A DNA stretch of 27,603 nucleotides from a virus. The stretch spans positions 1 to 27,603 of the IMG/VR virus record IMGVR_UViG_3300031675_000015, one strand, 5' to 3'. The position numbers were made by a program, and so were the translations under genes. The stretch's first letter is position 1. Each line of letters starts with the position of its first letter. Below the pieces are notes generated by a model, which saw nothing but the letters and a program-made list of their open reading frames with translations, was not told the origin of the DNA and made no database searches. Of this stretch, positions 5,570 to 13,458 are shown piece by piece.

Positions 5570-7044
5570 TCGCATGGGCACCATTTAGCACGCCGCAGGC
5601 GCAGCTTTTGAAATGCCCAGCCGATGAAATATTCTTTGGCGGTGCGAGAGGCGGCGGGAAAACCGACGGGATGTTGGGCAAGTTTGCGCTCAAGCAAGCT
5701 AAGTTTGGCAAGGACGCCGTTGGCATTTTCTTCAGAAAAACTCGTGAGGATTTAAAAGAAGCGGTTGAGCGGTCGAAGGACATCTATGCGGCGCTTGGCG
5801 CAAAGTACACGGATCGGCAGTGGACATTTCCCAGTGGCGCGCGCCTCAAATTTGAGTATCTGGAACGCGACAAGGACGCCCAAAATTACCAAGGTCACAG
5901 CTACACCGATCTGTTTTTCGAGGAACTGACGAACTGGGCCAGCCCCGACCCGATTAACAAAATCAGGGCTACGCTGCGCTCCAGCGTCGGTGTCCCGTGT
6001 CAGTTCCACGCTACCGGCAACCCTGGTGGTCCCGGCCATCAGTGGGTCAAGAGCCGATACATTGATCCCAACCCGTCCGGCGGTCAGATGCTATGGGAGA
6101 CGTATAAAAACCCGTTCACGCTGGAAAGCGTGAGAATGTCTCGGGTGTTTATCCCGTCGAAGCTCTCCGACAACCCAACGCTCATGCGTGACCCTGGATA
6201 CGTCGCGCGGCTTTATCAGAGTGGGAGTGCCGAACTTGTAAGGGCGTGGCTGCACGGCGACTGGGACGTGGTTGACGGCGCATTCTTTGACTGTTGGTCG
6301 CCTGAGAAACACATTGTGCGCCCGTTCGAGGTGCCGTCGGACTGGGTTCGGTTCCGCTCTTGTGACTGGGGCTCGGCCAAGCCGTTCTCCGTTGGTTGGT
6401 GGGCTGTCTGCCCAGACCTGTTCAAGACGCCAGATGGTCACACAATTCCGCGTGGTGCCGTTGTTCGATACCGCGAGTGGTACGGCGTCGAGAAAGACCC
6501 GAACGGCGAGGTGCGGCCAGATGTCGGGTTGAAGATGACCGCCGAGGAAGTCGCCGATGGCATCAGGCTCAGGGATGTGGGTGATGTCATCCAGTACAGC
6601 GTGATTGACCCAGCGGCCTTCAGCCAGGACGGCGGCCCGTCCATAGTAGAGCGCATGAAGATCAATTTCCGACGCGCCGACAATAAGCGGGTCGGAACCC
6701 GTGGCGCTATGGGTGGCTGGGACCAGATGCGGGCGCGGATGGTGGGGGAGGACTTGGGCGATCCCTACGGCCATCTGCCAATGATGTTTGTGTTCAGCAC
6801 CTGCACCGATTTCATCCGCACCGTTCCGGCATTGCAGCACGATAGTTCGCGACCGGAAGACCTCGACACAAGCGCGGAAGATCATGCCGCCGATGAAGCA
6901 AGGTACGGTCTAATGAGTCGGCCCTATGTTCCCAAGCTCAAAACACCCACCCTCAACCCCATACTGAACATCGGCGGTAATTCCACCATGACCATGAATG
7001 ACATGATAAAATCGGTGAGCAAGCGGCGGGCTAAGTATGATTGA
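5533..7044 (+). CDS. terL: Terminase large subunit
   Basis: About 503 residues from 5533 (507 from the upstream ATG at 5521). The ATPase half has Walker A GGARGGGKT (residues 40-48 in 5521 numbering) and Walker B-like DLFFEEL (around 130-136, catalytic Glu 134/135). The nuclease half is RNase H-like, with CDWGSAKPF (Asp near 282), VIDPAAF (Asp near 363) and DHAADEARYG (Asp near 458) as the acidic triad. It is the motor that translocates DNA into the prohead and cuts concatemers. The ATG at 5533 has GGGAG 5 bases upstream and is preferred; 5521 has little ribosome-binding sequence. The overlap with the small subunit implies coupling. Length and motif order are complete. Confidence 0.93.
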   Translation: MGGAAQRSDNALIAWAPFSTPQAQLLKCPADEIFFGGARGGGKTDGMLGKFALKQAKFGKDAVGIFFRKTREDLKEAVERSKDIYAALGAKYTDRQWTFPSGARLKFEYLERDKDAQNYQGHSYTDLFFEELTNWASPDPINKIRATLRSSVGVPCQFHATGNPGGPGHQWVKSRYIDPNPSGGQMLWETYKNPFTLESVRMSRVFIPSKLSDNPTLMRDPGYVARLYQSGSAELVRAWLHGDWDVVDGAFFDCWSPEKHIVRPFEVPSDWVRFRSCDWGSAKPFSVGWWAVCPDLFKTPDGHTIPRGAVVRYREWYGVEKDPNGEVRPDVGLKMTAEEVADGIRLRDVGDVIQYSVIDPAAFSQDGGPSIVERMKINFRRADNKRVGTRGAMGGWDQMRARMVGEDLGDPYGHLPMMFVFSTCTDFIRTVPALQHDSSRPEDLDTSAEDHAADEARYGLMSRPYVPKLKTPTLNPILNIGGNSTMTMNDMIKSVSKRRAKYD

Positions 7045-7076
7045 GATCATAGATAAACAGATAGTAGGAGAAAATC

Positions 7077-7259
7077 ATGGGAGCCGTTAAACAAGCGATG
7101 TTAGAGGAGTTATGGAAAGAACCGGAAGAACGGGAGTGGACGGAAACTCGCGAGGCTCTGGAAGAGGCCTGTGAAGAGGATCGTGAAGAGGATCGCCTGA
7201 TTGAGGAATCAATACAGGATCAGTTAGAAAGCCAGAAACCTATTTCCGGGGGTTTTTAG
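7077..7259 (+). CDS. Small acidic hypothetical protein (60 aa)
   Basis: The product starts MGAVKQAMLEELWKEPEERE and is dominated by Glu, Asp and Arg in a pattern compatible with a single long helix (repeated EED, REED and EES groups). AGGAG lies 7 bases ahead of the ATG. It stands between the terminase and portal genes. The extreme acidity could suit a DNA mimic or a scaffold-like helper, but I recognise no family and the function is unknown. The last codons run into GGGGGTTTTT, which looks slightly terminator-like but has only a weak stem. Confidence 0.6.
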   Translation: MGAVKQAMLEELWKEPEEREWTETREALEEACEEDREEDRLIEESIQDQLESQKPISGGF

Positions 7260-7276
7260 CCTTTCTAACTTGCAAC

Positions 7277-7306
7277 TTGCAAAAGTTCTTGATCTGAGGC
7301 AATAAT
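7277..7306 (+). promoter_or_regulatory. Weak candidate promoter upstream of the portal genes
   Basis: TTGCAA (7277-7282) and AATAAT (7301-7306) are 18 bp apart, with four and five matches to the consensus respectively. It lies in a 53-base gap, right after a duplicated ACTTGCA. It may be fortuitous because the region is also AT-rich. Confidence 0.25.
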
Positions 7307-7312
7307 TGTGAA

Positions 7313-7489
7313 ATGCCCAGCACATCGAAGAAACAGAAGAATTTTATGGCCGCAGCGGCGAACAATCCGACGTTTGCCAAGAAGGCCGGAGTTCCGCAGT
7401 CTGTGGCTAAGAAATACAACAAGGCCGACCGCAGCGGTATGATGGCGGCGCTGGGTGGCAACGGTAAGAAGGGCGGCTATGCAGGATAA
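7313..7489 (+). CDS. Small basic phage protein (58 aa) preceding portal
   Basis: The 58-residue frame reads MPSTSKKQKNFMAAAANNPT, then FAKKAGVPQSVAKKYNKADR and a Gly/Lys-rich tail ending GGYAG. The opening MPSxSKxQxxFM...NPxFAKKxGVPQSV is a widespread pattern in small phage proteins found near head genes. It is lysine-rich and probably binds nucleic acid or virion protein; no function is known to me. The stop overlaps the portal start by 11 bases (ATG at 7479 inside the last codons), indicating translational coupling. It is easily missed because of its size. Confidence 0.7.
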   Translation: MPSTSKKQKNFMAAAANNPTFAKKAGVPQSVAKKYNKADRSGMMAALGGNGKKGGYAG

Positions 7490-9881
7490 CTCAATTGGCG
7501 AGCAGGGTGGCACGCTAGTCACGCCCGAAGATGCTGGCAAGGGTGCGCCCGGCGTTGTTGCGCGCTGGATTGCCGAGCTTGACCTCGCCGACAAGACTGA
7601 GGAAAACTGGCGTGAGCGTGCAAAGGACGTTCAGAACCGTTATCGCGACGAGAAATCGCAGAATGACCGGCGCTATTCGTCTGCCAACCGCTACAACATT
7701 CTGTATTCGAACATCCAGACGATTTGCCCTGCGCTGTTCAATCAGTCTCCGAAGGCGGATGTGCGGCGTCGCTACCGTGACGCTGATCCGTTAGGCAAGG
7801 AGATATCGGAGGTTCTGGAGCGTGCGCTGTCGTTTACGATGGATGATTGCAATTTCGACCGATATATGCGGTTGGCGGTTAAAGATCAGCAGATTTGCGG
7901 TCGCGGTGTTACGCGGGTGCGGTATGAGCCGTATATGGGCGAGGAGTCTGACGAGAACGGCGACCCTTATGACGCAAAAAAGGGCGAGGAAGTCAAATTC
8001 GAGCATGTAAACTGGGCTGATTTTCGCGTTGGTCCGGGTCGCACATGGGAAGAAGTCGAGTGGATTGCTTTCCGGCACCTGATGACCCGTGATGACTTGC
8101 GCGACAAGTTTGGCGAGGACATTGGCGACGAGGTGGCGCTGGACAACACGCCGATTGGCATGGAAGACAAGGACGGGGATGCTGTTGCGGACACGTTCAA
8201 GCGTGCTGTTGTGTGGGAGATATGGTGCAGCCGCCAGAAAGAAGTTATTTTCATCTCAAAGACGCTAAAAGAGCGGCCTTTGAAGACTGAGCCTGATCCG
8301 TTAGAGCTTGACGGGTTTTTCCCGACACCCCGGCCATTATATGCAACCGAGAACACGGACAGCCTTGTTCCGGTTGAGCCATTTCGGTTTTACCGCGACC
8401 AGGCCAATGAGCTTGACAATATCACCAAGCGAATATCCGGCATTATTGCTGCTTGCAAGGTGCGTGGCATTTACGACAGCACAATCACGGAAATGGCTAA
8501 TCTGATGGACGCCGGGGAGAACATGATGGTCCCGGCGCAGGACGTTCTGCCGCTGATGCAGTCGGGTGGGTTGGATAAGGCCATATGGATGTGGCCGATT
8601 GAGAAAATCGCCGGAGTTTTGAACGAATTATACAATCAGCGCGAGCAGATAAAGACGACGATTTACGAGATTACCGGCATCGCCGACATCATGCGTGGTT
8701 CGTCGTCTGCTTCCGAGACGCTGGGCGCGCAGCAGTTGAAGGCGCAGTTTGGGACGATGCGCCTTGACGACATGGGCCGTGAGGTTCAGCGTTATGCCCG
8801 TGATTTGGTTAGAATTGCTGCCGAGATAATTTCAGAGCAGTTTAGCCCTGATAGTCTTGCGATGATGACAGATATAAGGCTCCCGACGCCGGAGCAGAAG
8901 ATGCAGGCCCAACAGCAGGCTCAGATGATGGCCCAGCAGCAGCAGCCGATGCCACCCCAGCTTGAGGAGGTGCTTGAAAAGCCGACTTGGGAAGAATGTA
9001 TGCAAATCCTTCGGGACGACAAGCAGCGCTCTTATCGGGTTGATATCGAGACTGATTCCACTATTGCGGGAGATCAGGCTGCGGACCAGAAAGCCGTTAC
9101 TGAGTTATTGACGGGAGTTTCTACTTTCATCAGTAACGCTGGCCCGGCTGTTGCGGCTGGTTATCTGCCGCTTGAGGCTGCCAAAGTTATGATGATGGCC
9201 GCCATTCGCCGGTTTAAGATGGGCCGCGAGGTTGAAGACGCTCTGGATATGATTGGCGAGGATGATTCTGGTTCTGCCGGGGGTGGGCAGGAGGCGCAGG
9301 CTCAACAGCAGGCCCAGCAGCAGGCTCAACAGCAGGAGCAGGCCGCCGCAGCGCAAGCCGAGCAGATGAAGATGCAAGCCGAGCAGGCGAAGATGCAGAT
9401 GGAGCAGTCCAAACTTCAGATGGCTAGTGAAGCAAAGCAGGCCGACTTGGCGATTGAAGAGAAGAAGCTCCAGATGGATACCGATGCGAAGCAGGCTGAT
9501 CTTACGATAGTTGAGAAAGAGCTTGCTCTGAAGGAGCGCGATATGGCTCTGAGAGAATTCGAGGCACAGCGGCCTGAACCTGACCCCGGCATGAAGATTG
9601 AGGCCGATATGCAGATGGCGCGTGAAAAGATGGAATTCGAGGCAAGTGAGGCTGACAAGCAGCGTCAGGTTGATCTGGCAAAGGCGATCATGTCTGAATT
9701 CAACGGGCCTGACGGTAATATGACCAGCCCTGAAGACGCTTTATCCCGTGCGTCCGAGATCATGGCCCGGATTAATGAGGTTGTTTCAGCGACACGCGAG
9801 GTCGGCGGTATGCCGTTGGAAGAGACCACAGTGATGGTCATGGATGATGACGATGATTTTATTGAGCCGGTGCTGCAATGA
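7479..9881 (+). CDS. Portal protein with long glutamine-rich coiled-coil tail
   Basis: An 800-residue protein (ATG at 7479 preferred, with AAGGG just upstream; a GTG at 7455 is possible). The core contains NRYNILYSNIQTICPALFNQ, then VRRRYRDADP and a FRFYRDQANELDNITKRISG segment, the portal hallmark in P22-like podoviruses, and later ASETLGAQQLKAQFGTMRLD. It would form the dodecameric ring through which DNA enters and leaves. Residues about 475-505 are Gln/Met-rich. From about 600 to 760 the chain is low-complexity QAQQQ, then EQMKMQ/EKKLQM-type heptads, a long coiled coil that could form the portal barrel or crown pointing into the capsid. Stop and next start overlap as ATGA. Confidence 0.88.
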   Translation: MQDNSIGEQGGTLVTPEDAGKGAPGVVARWIAELDLADKTEENWRERAKDVQNRYRDEKSQNDRRYSSANRYNILYSNIQTICPALFNQSPKADVRRRYRDADPLGKEISEVLERALSFTMDDCNFDRYMRLAVKDQQICGRGVTRVRYEPYMGEESDENGDPYDAKKGEEVKFEHVNWADFRVGPGRTWEEVEWIAFRHLMTRDDLRDKFGEDIGDEVALDNTPIGMEDKDGDAVADTFKRAVVWEIWCSRQKEVIFISKTLKERPLKTEPDPLELDGFFPTPRPLYATENTDSLVPVEPFRFYRDQANELDNITKRISGIIAACKVRGIYDSTITEMANLMDAGENMMVPAQDVLPLMQSGGLDKAIWMWPIEKIAGVLNELYNQREQIKTTIYEITGIADIMRGSSSASETLGAQQLKAQFGTMRLDDMGREVQRYARDLVRIAAEIISEQFSPDSLAMMTDIRLPTPEQKMQAQQQAQMMAQQQQPMPPQLEEVLEKPTWEECMQILRDDKQRSYRVDIETDSTIAGDQAADQKAVTELLTGVSTFISNAGPAVAAGYLPLEAAKVMMMAAIRRFKMGREVEDALDMIGEDDSGSAGGGQEAQAQQQAQQQAQQQEQAAAAQAEQMKMQAEQAKMQMEQSKLQMASEAKQADLAIEEKKLQMDTDAKQADLTIVEKELALKERDMALREFEAQRPEPDPGMKIEADMQMAREKMEFEASEADKQRQVDLAKAIMSEFNGPDGNMTSPEDALSRASEIMARINEVVSATREVGGMPLEETTVMVMDDDDDFIEPVLQ

Positions 9882-10207
9882 CTGCTTACAAAGAAAATTA
9901 TGACGATATCAAGTGGACCGCCGTTCCGCATGTAAGGAAGGCCCAGGTTGATTATTCTTCAAAGCGGTCTCATCTGGCTGCGCCGTATGTGGTTGGAGAT
10001 TATAAGCCGTATGCGTGTCCGATCACCGGCAAGACTGTCGATGGACGGAAGGAGCATAGAGACAACTTGGAGGCCCACGGTTGCCGGGTTCACGAAAAGG
10101 GTGAGTTCGAAGACGTTAAGAAGAACGGGAAAAAGAGAATAGAGGCGTCTATGGACGCAGCTATAGACAAGTCGGTTGATGCTATCGCCCGACAGATTGA
10201 TTTTTAG
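9878..10207 (+). CDS. Hypothetical head-region protein with Cys/His cluster (109 aa)
   Basis: The product starts MTAYKENYDDIKWTAVPHVR. Residues 45-72 contain YACPITGKTVDGRKEH and EAHGCRVHE, giving Cys47, His60, His67, Cys69 and His72, a possible compact metal site resembling small zinc fingers. The C-terminus is a lysine-rich helix ending IDKSVDAIARQIDF. Its ATG overlaps the portal stop by four bases, so the two are co-expressed. It lies between portal and scaffold, a common place for small head-completion or accessory proteins. No named family is recognised; the zinc site is inference. Confidence 0.6.
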   Translation: MTAYKENYDDIKWTAVPHVRKAQVDYSSKRSHLAAPYVVGDYKPYACPITGKTVDGRKEHRDNLEAHGCRVHEKGEFEDVKKNGKKRIEASMDAAIDKSVDAIARQIDF

Positions 10208-10218
10208 AGGGAAATATT

Positions 10219-11247
10219 ATGGCGGATGACGCGGAAGATGTTGTTGTCGAAGAGTCAATGGATGATTTCATGGCCGCTCAGTTCGACGCTATAGAGAGTG
10301 AATCTCCATCTGAAGATACGCCATCACAGGAAACAGCGGAGAGTTCGGAGAGTTCCGAATCCCCCGAGGACACCGTTGCGGAAGCAACGGACAGTGACGC
10401 AGACAGCGAAGGCTCTGAACCTGATAATCAGACCATCACAGCCCCGCAATCTATGTCTGCAAAAGACCGCGAAGCCTTTTACACTCTACCGCCTGAGAGC
10501 CAGCAATGGATTTCAGATCGCGTTAAGAGCCAAGAGGCGGACTACACGCGGAAGACAATGGAAGTCGCAGAACAAAGGAAATTGTACGATAAGTTGGAGC
10601 AGGCCATTGCGCCACGGCGTCAACAGTTTGCAATGAACGGAATGGACGAAGGCACCGCTATTGGTCAGCTTCTAGCCCTTTCCGATTATGCAGACAGTGA
10701 CCCCGTTGGTTTTACGCGCTACCTGCTCGAACAACGTGGAATTCCGGTTTCTGCATTAAGTGAAACCGTCGGAGAATACTCCGTCGATCCTCAACTGCTT
10801 GCCATGCAGGATCGTCTACAAGGTTTCGAAAATCATTTTGCACAACAGCAGAACCAGCAGTTGGAGCAGCAAGGTGAAGTCGTTTCGGGTGTCATCGAGG
10901 ATTTCGCGACAGTGAACCCCTTCTATGAAGAACTCGAAGGCGAAATGATCCCGATTGTTTCAGCTCTGCGTGAAAGTAAACCTGGACTTACAAGCGACCA
11001 ATATCTTCAAATGGCCTATAAAATGGCTTTGGCGACCAATGACGAGGTTTCCGGGAAGATTGAAGTTGATCGTAAGGCAAAGTCTGAAACCGAACGGATC
11101 GCCAAAGCGAAGAAAGACGCGACGGCGGCCAAACGGGCCGGGGGAACTAACATACGGACAACTGGCACGTTGCCGTCTGGCGCTGCGAAAGCTAAAAGTG
11201 TGGATGATTTTATCGGAGCTTTGGTTGACGACCGCATGACAGCTTAG
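10219..11247 (+). CDS. Capsid scaffolding protein (putative)
   Basis: A 342-residue protein with a very acidic, Ser-rich disordered N-terminus (residues 1-75, many DxE, SES and ED groups). A segment MSAKDREAFYTLPPESQQWI is followed by long predicted helices with EQRKLYDKLEQAIAP, and by a basic C-terminus (KAKKDATAAKRAGG) of the kind scaffold proteins use to bind the coat. Position directly between portal and major capsid is the classical scaffold place. The KDREAFYxLPPESQQWI motif with YTRKTMEVAE recurs in podovirus scaffold-like proteins. It would guide procapsid assembly and then be removed. A GAGGGA-type Shine-Dalgarno precedes the ATG. No protease domain is seen. Confidence 0.78.
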   Translation: MADDAEDVVVEESMDDFMAAQFDAIESESPSEDTPSQETAESSESSESPEDTVAEATDSDADSEGSEPDNQTITAPQSMSAKDREAFYTLPPESQQWISDRVKSQEADYTRKTMEVAEQRKLYDKLEQAIAPRRQQFAMNGMDEGTAIGQLLALSDYADSDPVGFTRYLLEQRGIPVSALSETVGEYSVDPQLLAMQDRLQGFENHFAQQQNQQLEQQGEVVSGVIEDFATVNPFYEELEGEMIPIVSALRESKPGLTSDQYLQMAYKMALATNDEVSGKIEVDRKAKSETERIAKAKKDATAAKRAGGTNIRTTGTLPSGAAKAKSVDDFIGALVDDRMTA

Positions 11248-11265
11248 ACTTGAAAGGTCTATATC

Positions 11266-12240
11266 ATGCCTGCTAATAGCTCGTTTACGGAGATTGCGGC
11301 GCTAACGTACCGTCATTTCAAAAACACTTATCTCGAAGATAATGTGTCCAACCATACTGCCCTGCATCAGCGGCTCACGGAGAAGGATCGTGTTGATCTC
11401 ATCTCCGGCGGCTGGGAAATTCAGGTTCCTCTGGATTACGCAGAGAACGGCACTTACCAGCGTTATAGTGGATATGACACGCTGAGCATTGCTCAGTCCG
11501 AAGTGTTCACTGCTGCCAACTTCCCCTGGAAGCAGGTTGCCATTAACGTGGTGGCTTCCGGTCTCGAAGTTCGTCAGAACAGCGGAAAAGAAGGCGTTAT
11601 CAAGCTCGTCAAAAACAAGCTGAAGAACGCCATGCGTACCGCTGGCAATAACTTCTCGACCGACATCTACAGCGACGGCACCACTGCCAACCAGATTAAC
11701 GGTTTGCAGGCTCTCGTTTCGGATGCTGGCACGGGCACTGTTGGTGGTATCGTTTCCGGGACGTACACGTTCTGGAAAAACATCCTCCAGTCTGCGGCAG
11801 CGCCGTTGCAGGGGGGTGGCGCTATTACGCCAAGCTCAACCACCATCGAGAGCATGATGCTCCCGTTGTGGCTTGCTCTGACGCGCAATAATGACAAGCC
11901 GGATCTGATTGTAATGGATGATACCTATTTTACATTCTTCGACAATAGTCAGACAAGCATCCAACGCTATACGAATTCAACTGATCTGAAGACCGGAACT
12001 ACTTCATTGAAGTATAAGGGTGCAGACGTTGTTTACGATAGTTCGGCTGCTGGTATGCCAGATGCTCATGCGTATTTCCTCAACACTGATTACATCGGTA
12101 TTTGCGCCCATCGTGACGCGAATTGGACGGAAGTCCCCGAGAAGTCGTCGGTGAACCAGGACGCGCAGGTTCTGCCAATCATTTGGCAGGGCAACATGAC
12201 CGTCTCGAACCGTTCACTTCAGGGCGTTATGAAAGCCTGA
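11266..12240 (+). CDS. Major capsid protein
   Basis: A 324-residue protein starting MPANSSFTEIAALTYRHFKN. It has the layout of an HK97-fold coat: N-terminal arm, YQRYSGYDTLSIAQSEVFTA, then FPWKQVAINVVASGLEVRQN in the E-loop/P-domain region, a spine-helix segment VKNKLKNAMRTAGNNF and the later PDLIVMDDTYFTFFDN. Length is usual for podovirus coats. AAGG precedes the ATG. It follows the scaffold gene and is followed by a decoration-type protein. The HK97 fold is a structural inference from family resemblance. Confidence 0.87.
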   Translation: MPANSSFTEIAALTYRHFKNTYLEDNVSNHTALHQRLTEKDRVDLISGGWEIQVPLDYAENGTYQRYSGYDTLSIAQSEVFTAANFPWKQVAINVVASGLEVRQNSGKEGVIKLVKNKLKNAMRTAGNNFSTDIYSDGTTANQINGLQALVSDAGTGTVGGIVSGTYTFWKNILQSAAAPLQGGGAITPSSTTIESMMLPLWLALTRNNDKPDLIVMDDTYFTFFDNSQTSIQRYTNSTDLKTGTTSLKYKGADVVYDSSAAGMPDAHAYFLNTDYIGICAHRDANWTEVPEKSSVNQDAQVLPIIWQGNMTVSNRSLQGVMKA

Positions 12241-12261
12241 TCGGCGTTCATGCAAACTCTA

Positions 12262-12276
12262 TTTCCTGAAAGGAAA
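12262..12276 (+). promoter_or_regulatory. Short hairpin covering the ribosome-binding site of the decoration gene
   Basis: TTTCCT (12262-12267) pairs with AGGAAA (12271-12276) around GAA. The 3' arm is the Shine-Dalgarno of the ATG at 12282. A 6-bp stem of this type would be only moderately stable and could tune translation of the decoration protein relative to the coat, or open once upstream ribosomes approach. Confidence 0.35.
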
Positions 12277-12281
12277 ATCTA

Positions 12282-12785
12282 ATGTCTGACTATGAGATTG
12301 TTAACCCCATCATCGGTATGCAGAATATCGCTGATACCTCGACGACCCAGAACCAGCCGCTTGGCACTATTGTTCAGGCTGTGGATCGTGCTTCTACCGC
12401 CTACGGTGCCGGTGAGTTCGTTTATCTCAGCGGAATTGCGTCAACTGTTGTCGGTTCGTTTGTAACTTACAACGCCGACGACAATTCAACCGCGCTTCTG
12501 GCTGCTAATGCCATTGGCCCGGTTGCTACTTCGATGTCGATCAATGTTGCCAGTTCATACGGCTGGTATCAGATCAGTGGCAAAGCGGTGGGCAAGTGTC
12601 TCGCCGGTTATGCGGACAACGGTCTGGTTTACGCAACTGCCACGGCAGGCAGCATCGATGATGCTGTTGTCGCTGGTGATCGTGTGAAACTTGCCAAGGG
12701 CGCTTCTGCAATTGGCACGCCATCCACCGGCCTTGCTGAATTCGAAATTCAGCGCCCGTTCATGGATGACGGAAGCTCTGCTTAA
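12282..12785 (+). CDS. Head decoration/cement-like protein (putative)
   Basis: A 167-residue, beta-rich, Ala/Gly/Val/Thr-rich protein starting MSDYEIVNPIIGMQNIADTS. Internal segments such as GTIVQAVDRASTAYGAGEFV, GWYQISGKAVGKCLAGYADN and AGDRVKLAKGASAIGTPSTG resemble small capsid decoration proteins with a DUF2190-like beta-tulip style. It lies immediately after the major capsid gene and ends at a strong terminator, consistent with a high-copy virion protein. Its ribosome-binding site AAAGGAAAA is within a small hairpin. The decoration role is inferred from position and composition. Confidence 0.68.
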   Translation: MSDYEIVNPIIGMQNIADTSTTQNQPLGTIVQAVDRASTAYGAGEFVYLSGIASTVVGSFVTYNADDNSTALLAANAIGPVATSMSINVASSYGWYQISGKAVGKCLAGYADNGLVYATATAGSIDDAVVAGDRVKLAKGASAIGTPSTGLAEFEIQRPFMDDGSSA

Positions 12786-12795
12786 CTTTATTGGG

Positions 12796-12826
12796 GGGGG
12801 TGTCTCGATGAGGCATCCCCTTCTTT
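12796..12826 (+). terminator. Rho-independent terminator after the capsid/decoration genes
   Basis: A G-rich arm (12796-12806) pairs with the arm at 12810-12820 (GAGGCATCCCC) around a 3-nt loop: eleven pairs including two G-U wobbles. TTCTTT follows. This would attenuate transcription between the highly expressed head genes and the downstream tail genes. Confidence 0.7.
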
Positions 12827-12846
12827 AACAACTCAAAGGGAAAAAA

Positions 12847-13458
12847 ATGGTCGAGATGTTGATGGAAGAACGGCATGGTTTCTATGTTGATTTCGAGCTT
12901 CGACCAGAGGAAGACCGCGAGCAGTCCATTGCTCAAGGGATGCCGATTTTCAAGGATGTTGAATTTGCTATCATCACTATGCCGGGCGGTGGTTTGGTGG
13001 TTGATAAGCAGATCACGGACGCGCTGCTAAAGGAGTGGCGGCACGGAGACAACCAACGCAAGCCGCCGTCGCCATTTGCTTTCACCGCATACGAGGCGTG
13101 GAAGGAAGGCCGGGAGGTTCCCGTAAATGGGACCGATCTGAAAAACTGGCCGGGCGTGACGCCTGCACAGTTGAAGACTTGCCAGAACGCTACAGTCCGC
13201 ACGATTGAAGACTTGGCGGAGGCCAACGCCGATACCATCCGTAAGCTGGGCATGGGCGGCATTGCAATGGTCGAGAAGGCCAAGTCCTATTTATTGTCTG
13301 CCGAAAATAATAAGGCTTCGGAGGAGGTATCTTCCCTGAAGATCAGGATGGAATCTTTGGTCGAGTCTATTGAGAAAAAGGACCGCCAGATTGCGGATTT
13401 GCTGGAGCGTCTTGATGACGCCCCGAAGAAGCGCGGCAGGCCGAGAAAAGAGGAATAA
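12847..13458 (+). CDS. Head-region protein with HhH-like domain, coiled coil and AT-hook tail (203 aa)
   Basis: The product starts MVEMLMEERHGFYVDFELRP. After an N-terminal beta-rich half, residues about 105-150 contain WPGVTPAQLKTCQNATVRTI and LGMGGIAMVEKAKSYL, a helix-hairpin-helix-like (SAM-like) pattern as in HhH_5 domains. Then comes a heptad-rich helix (SSLKIRMESLVESIEKKDRQ) and a C-terminal KKRGRPRKEE, an AT-hook-type GRP core. These elements suggest DNA or protein contact at the head. Proteins of this layout occur after decoration genes in several phages, without known function. It sits just downstream of the terminator, with GGG and an A-rich ribosome-binding region. Its stop is immediately followed by the adaptor ATG. 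Confidence 0.65.
   Translation: MVEMLMEERHGFYVDFELRPEEDREQSIAQGMPIFKDVEFAIITMPGGGLVVDKQITDALLKEWRHGDNQRKPPSPFAFTAYEAWKEGREVPVNGTDLKNWPGVTPAQLKTCQNATVRTIEDLAEANADTIRKLGMGGIAMVEKAKSYLLSAENNKASEEVSSLKIRMESLVESIEKKDRQIADLLERLDDAPKKRGRPRKEE

Noticed and set aside
6091-6885. Long minus-strand open frame (264 codons) inside the terminase gene
   Set aside because: Typical antisense shadow of a GC-rich gene; no ribosome-binding site, no recognisable motif, and it lies fully inside a well-supported gene.
7229-7260. Possible intrinsic terminator (AAACC...GGTTTTT) at the end of the small acidic gene
   Set aside because: The stem is only about five pairs with a loop containing several G residues, and it overlaps coding sequence.
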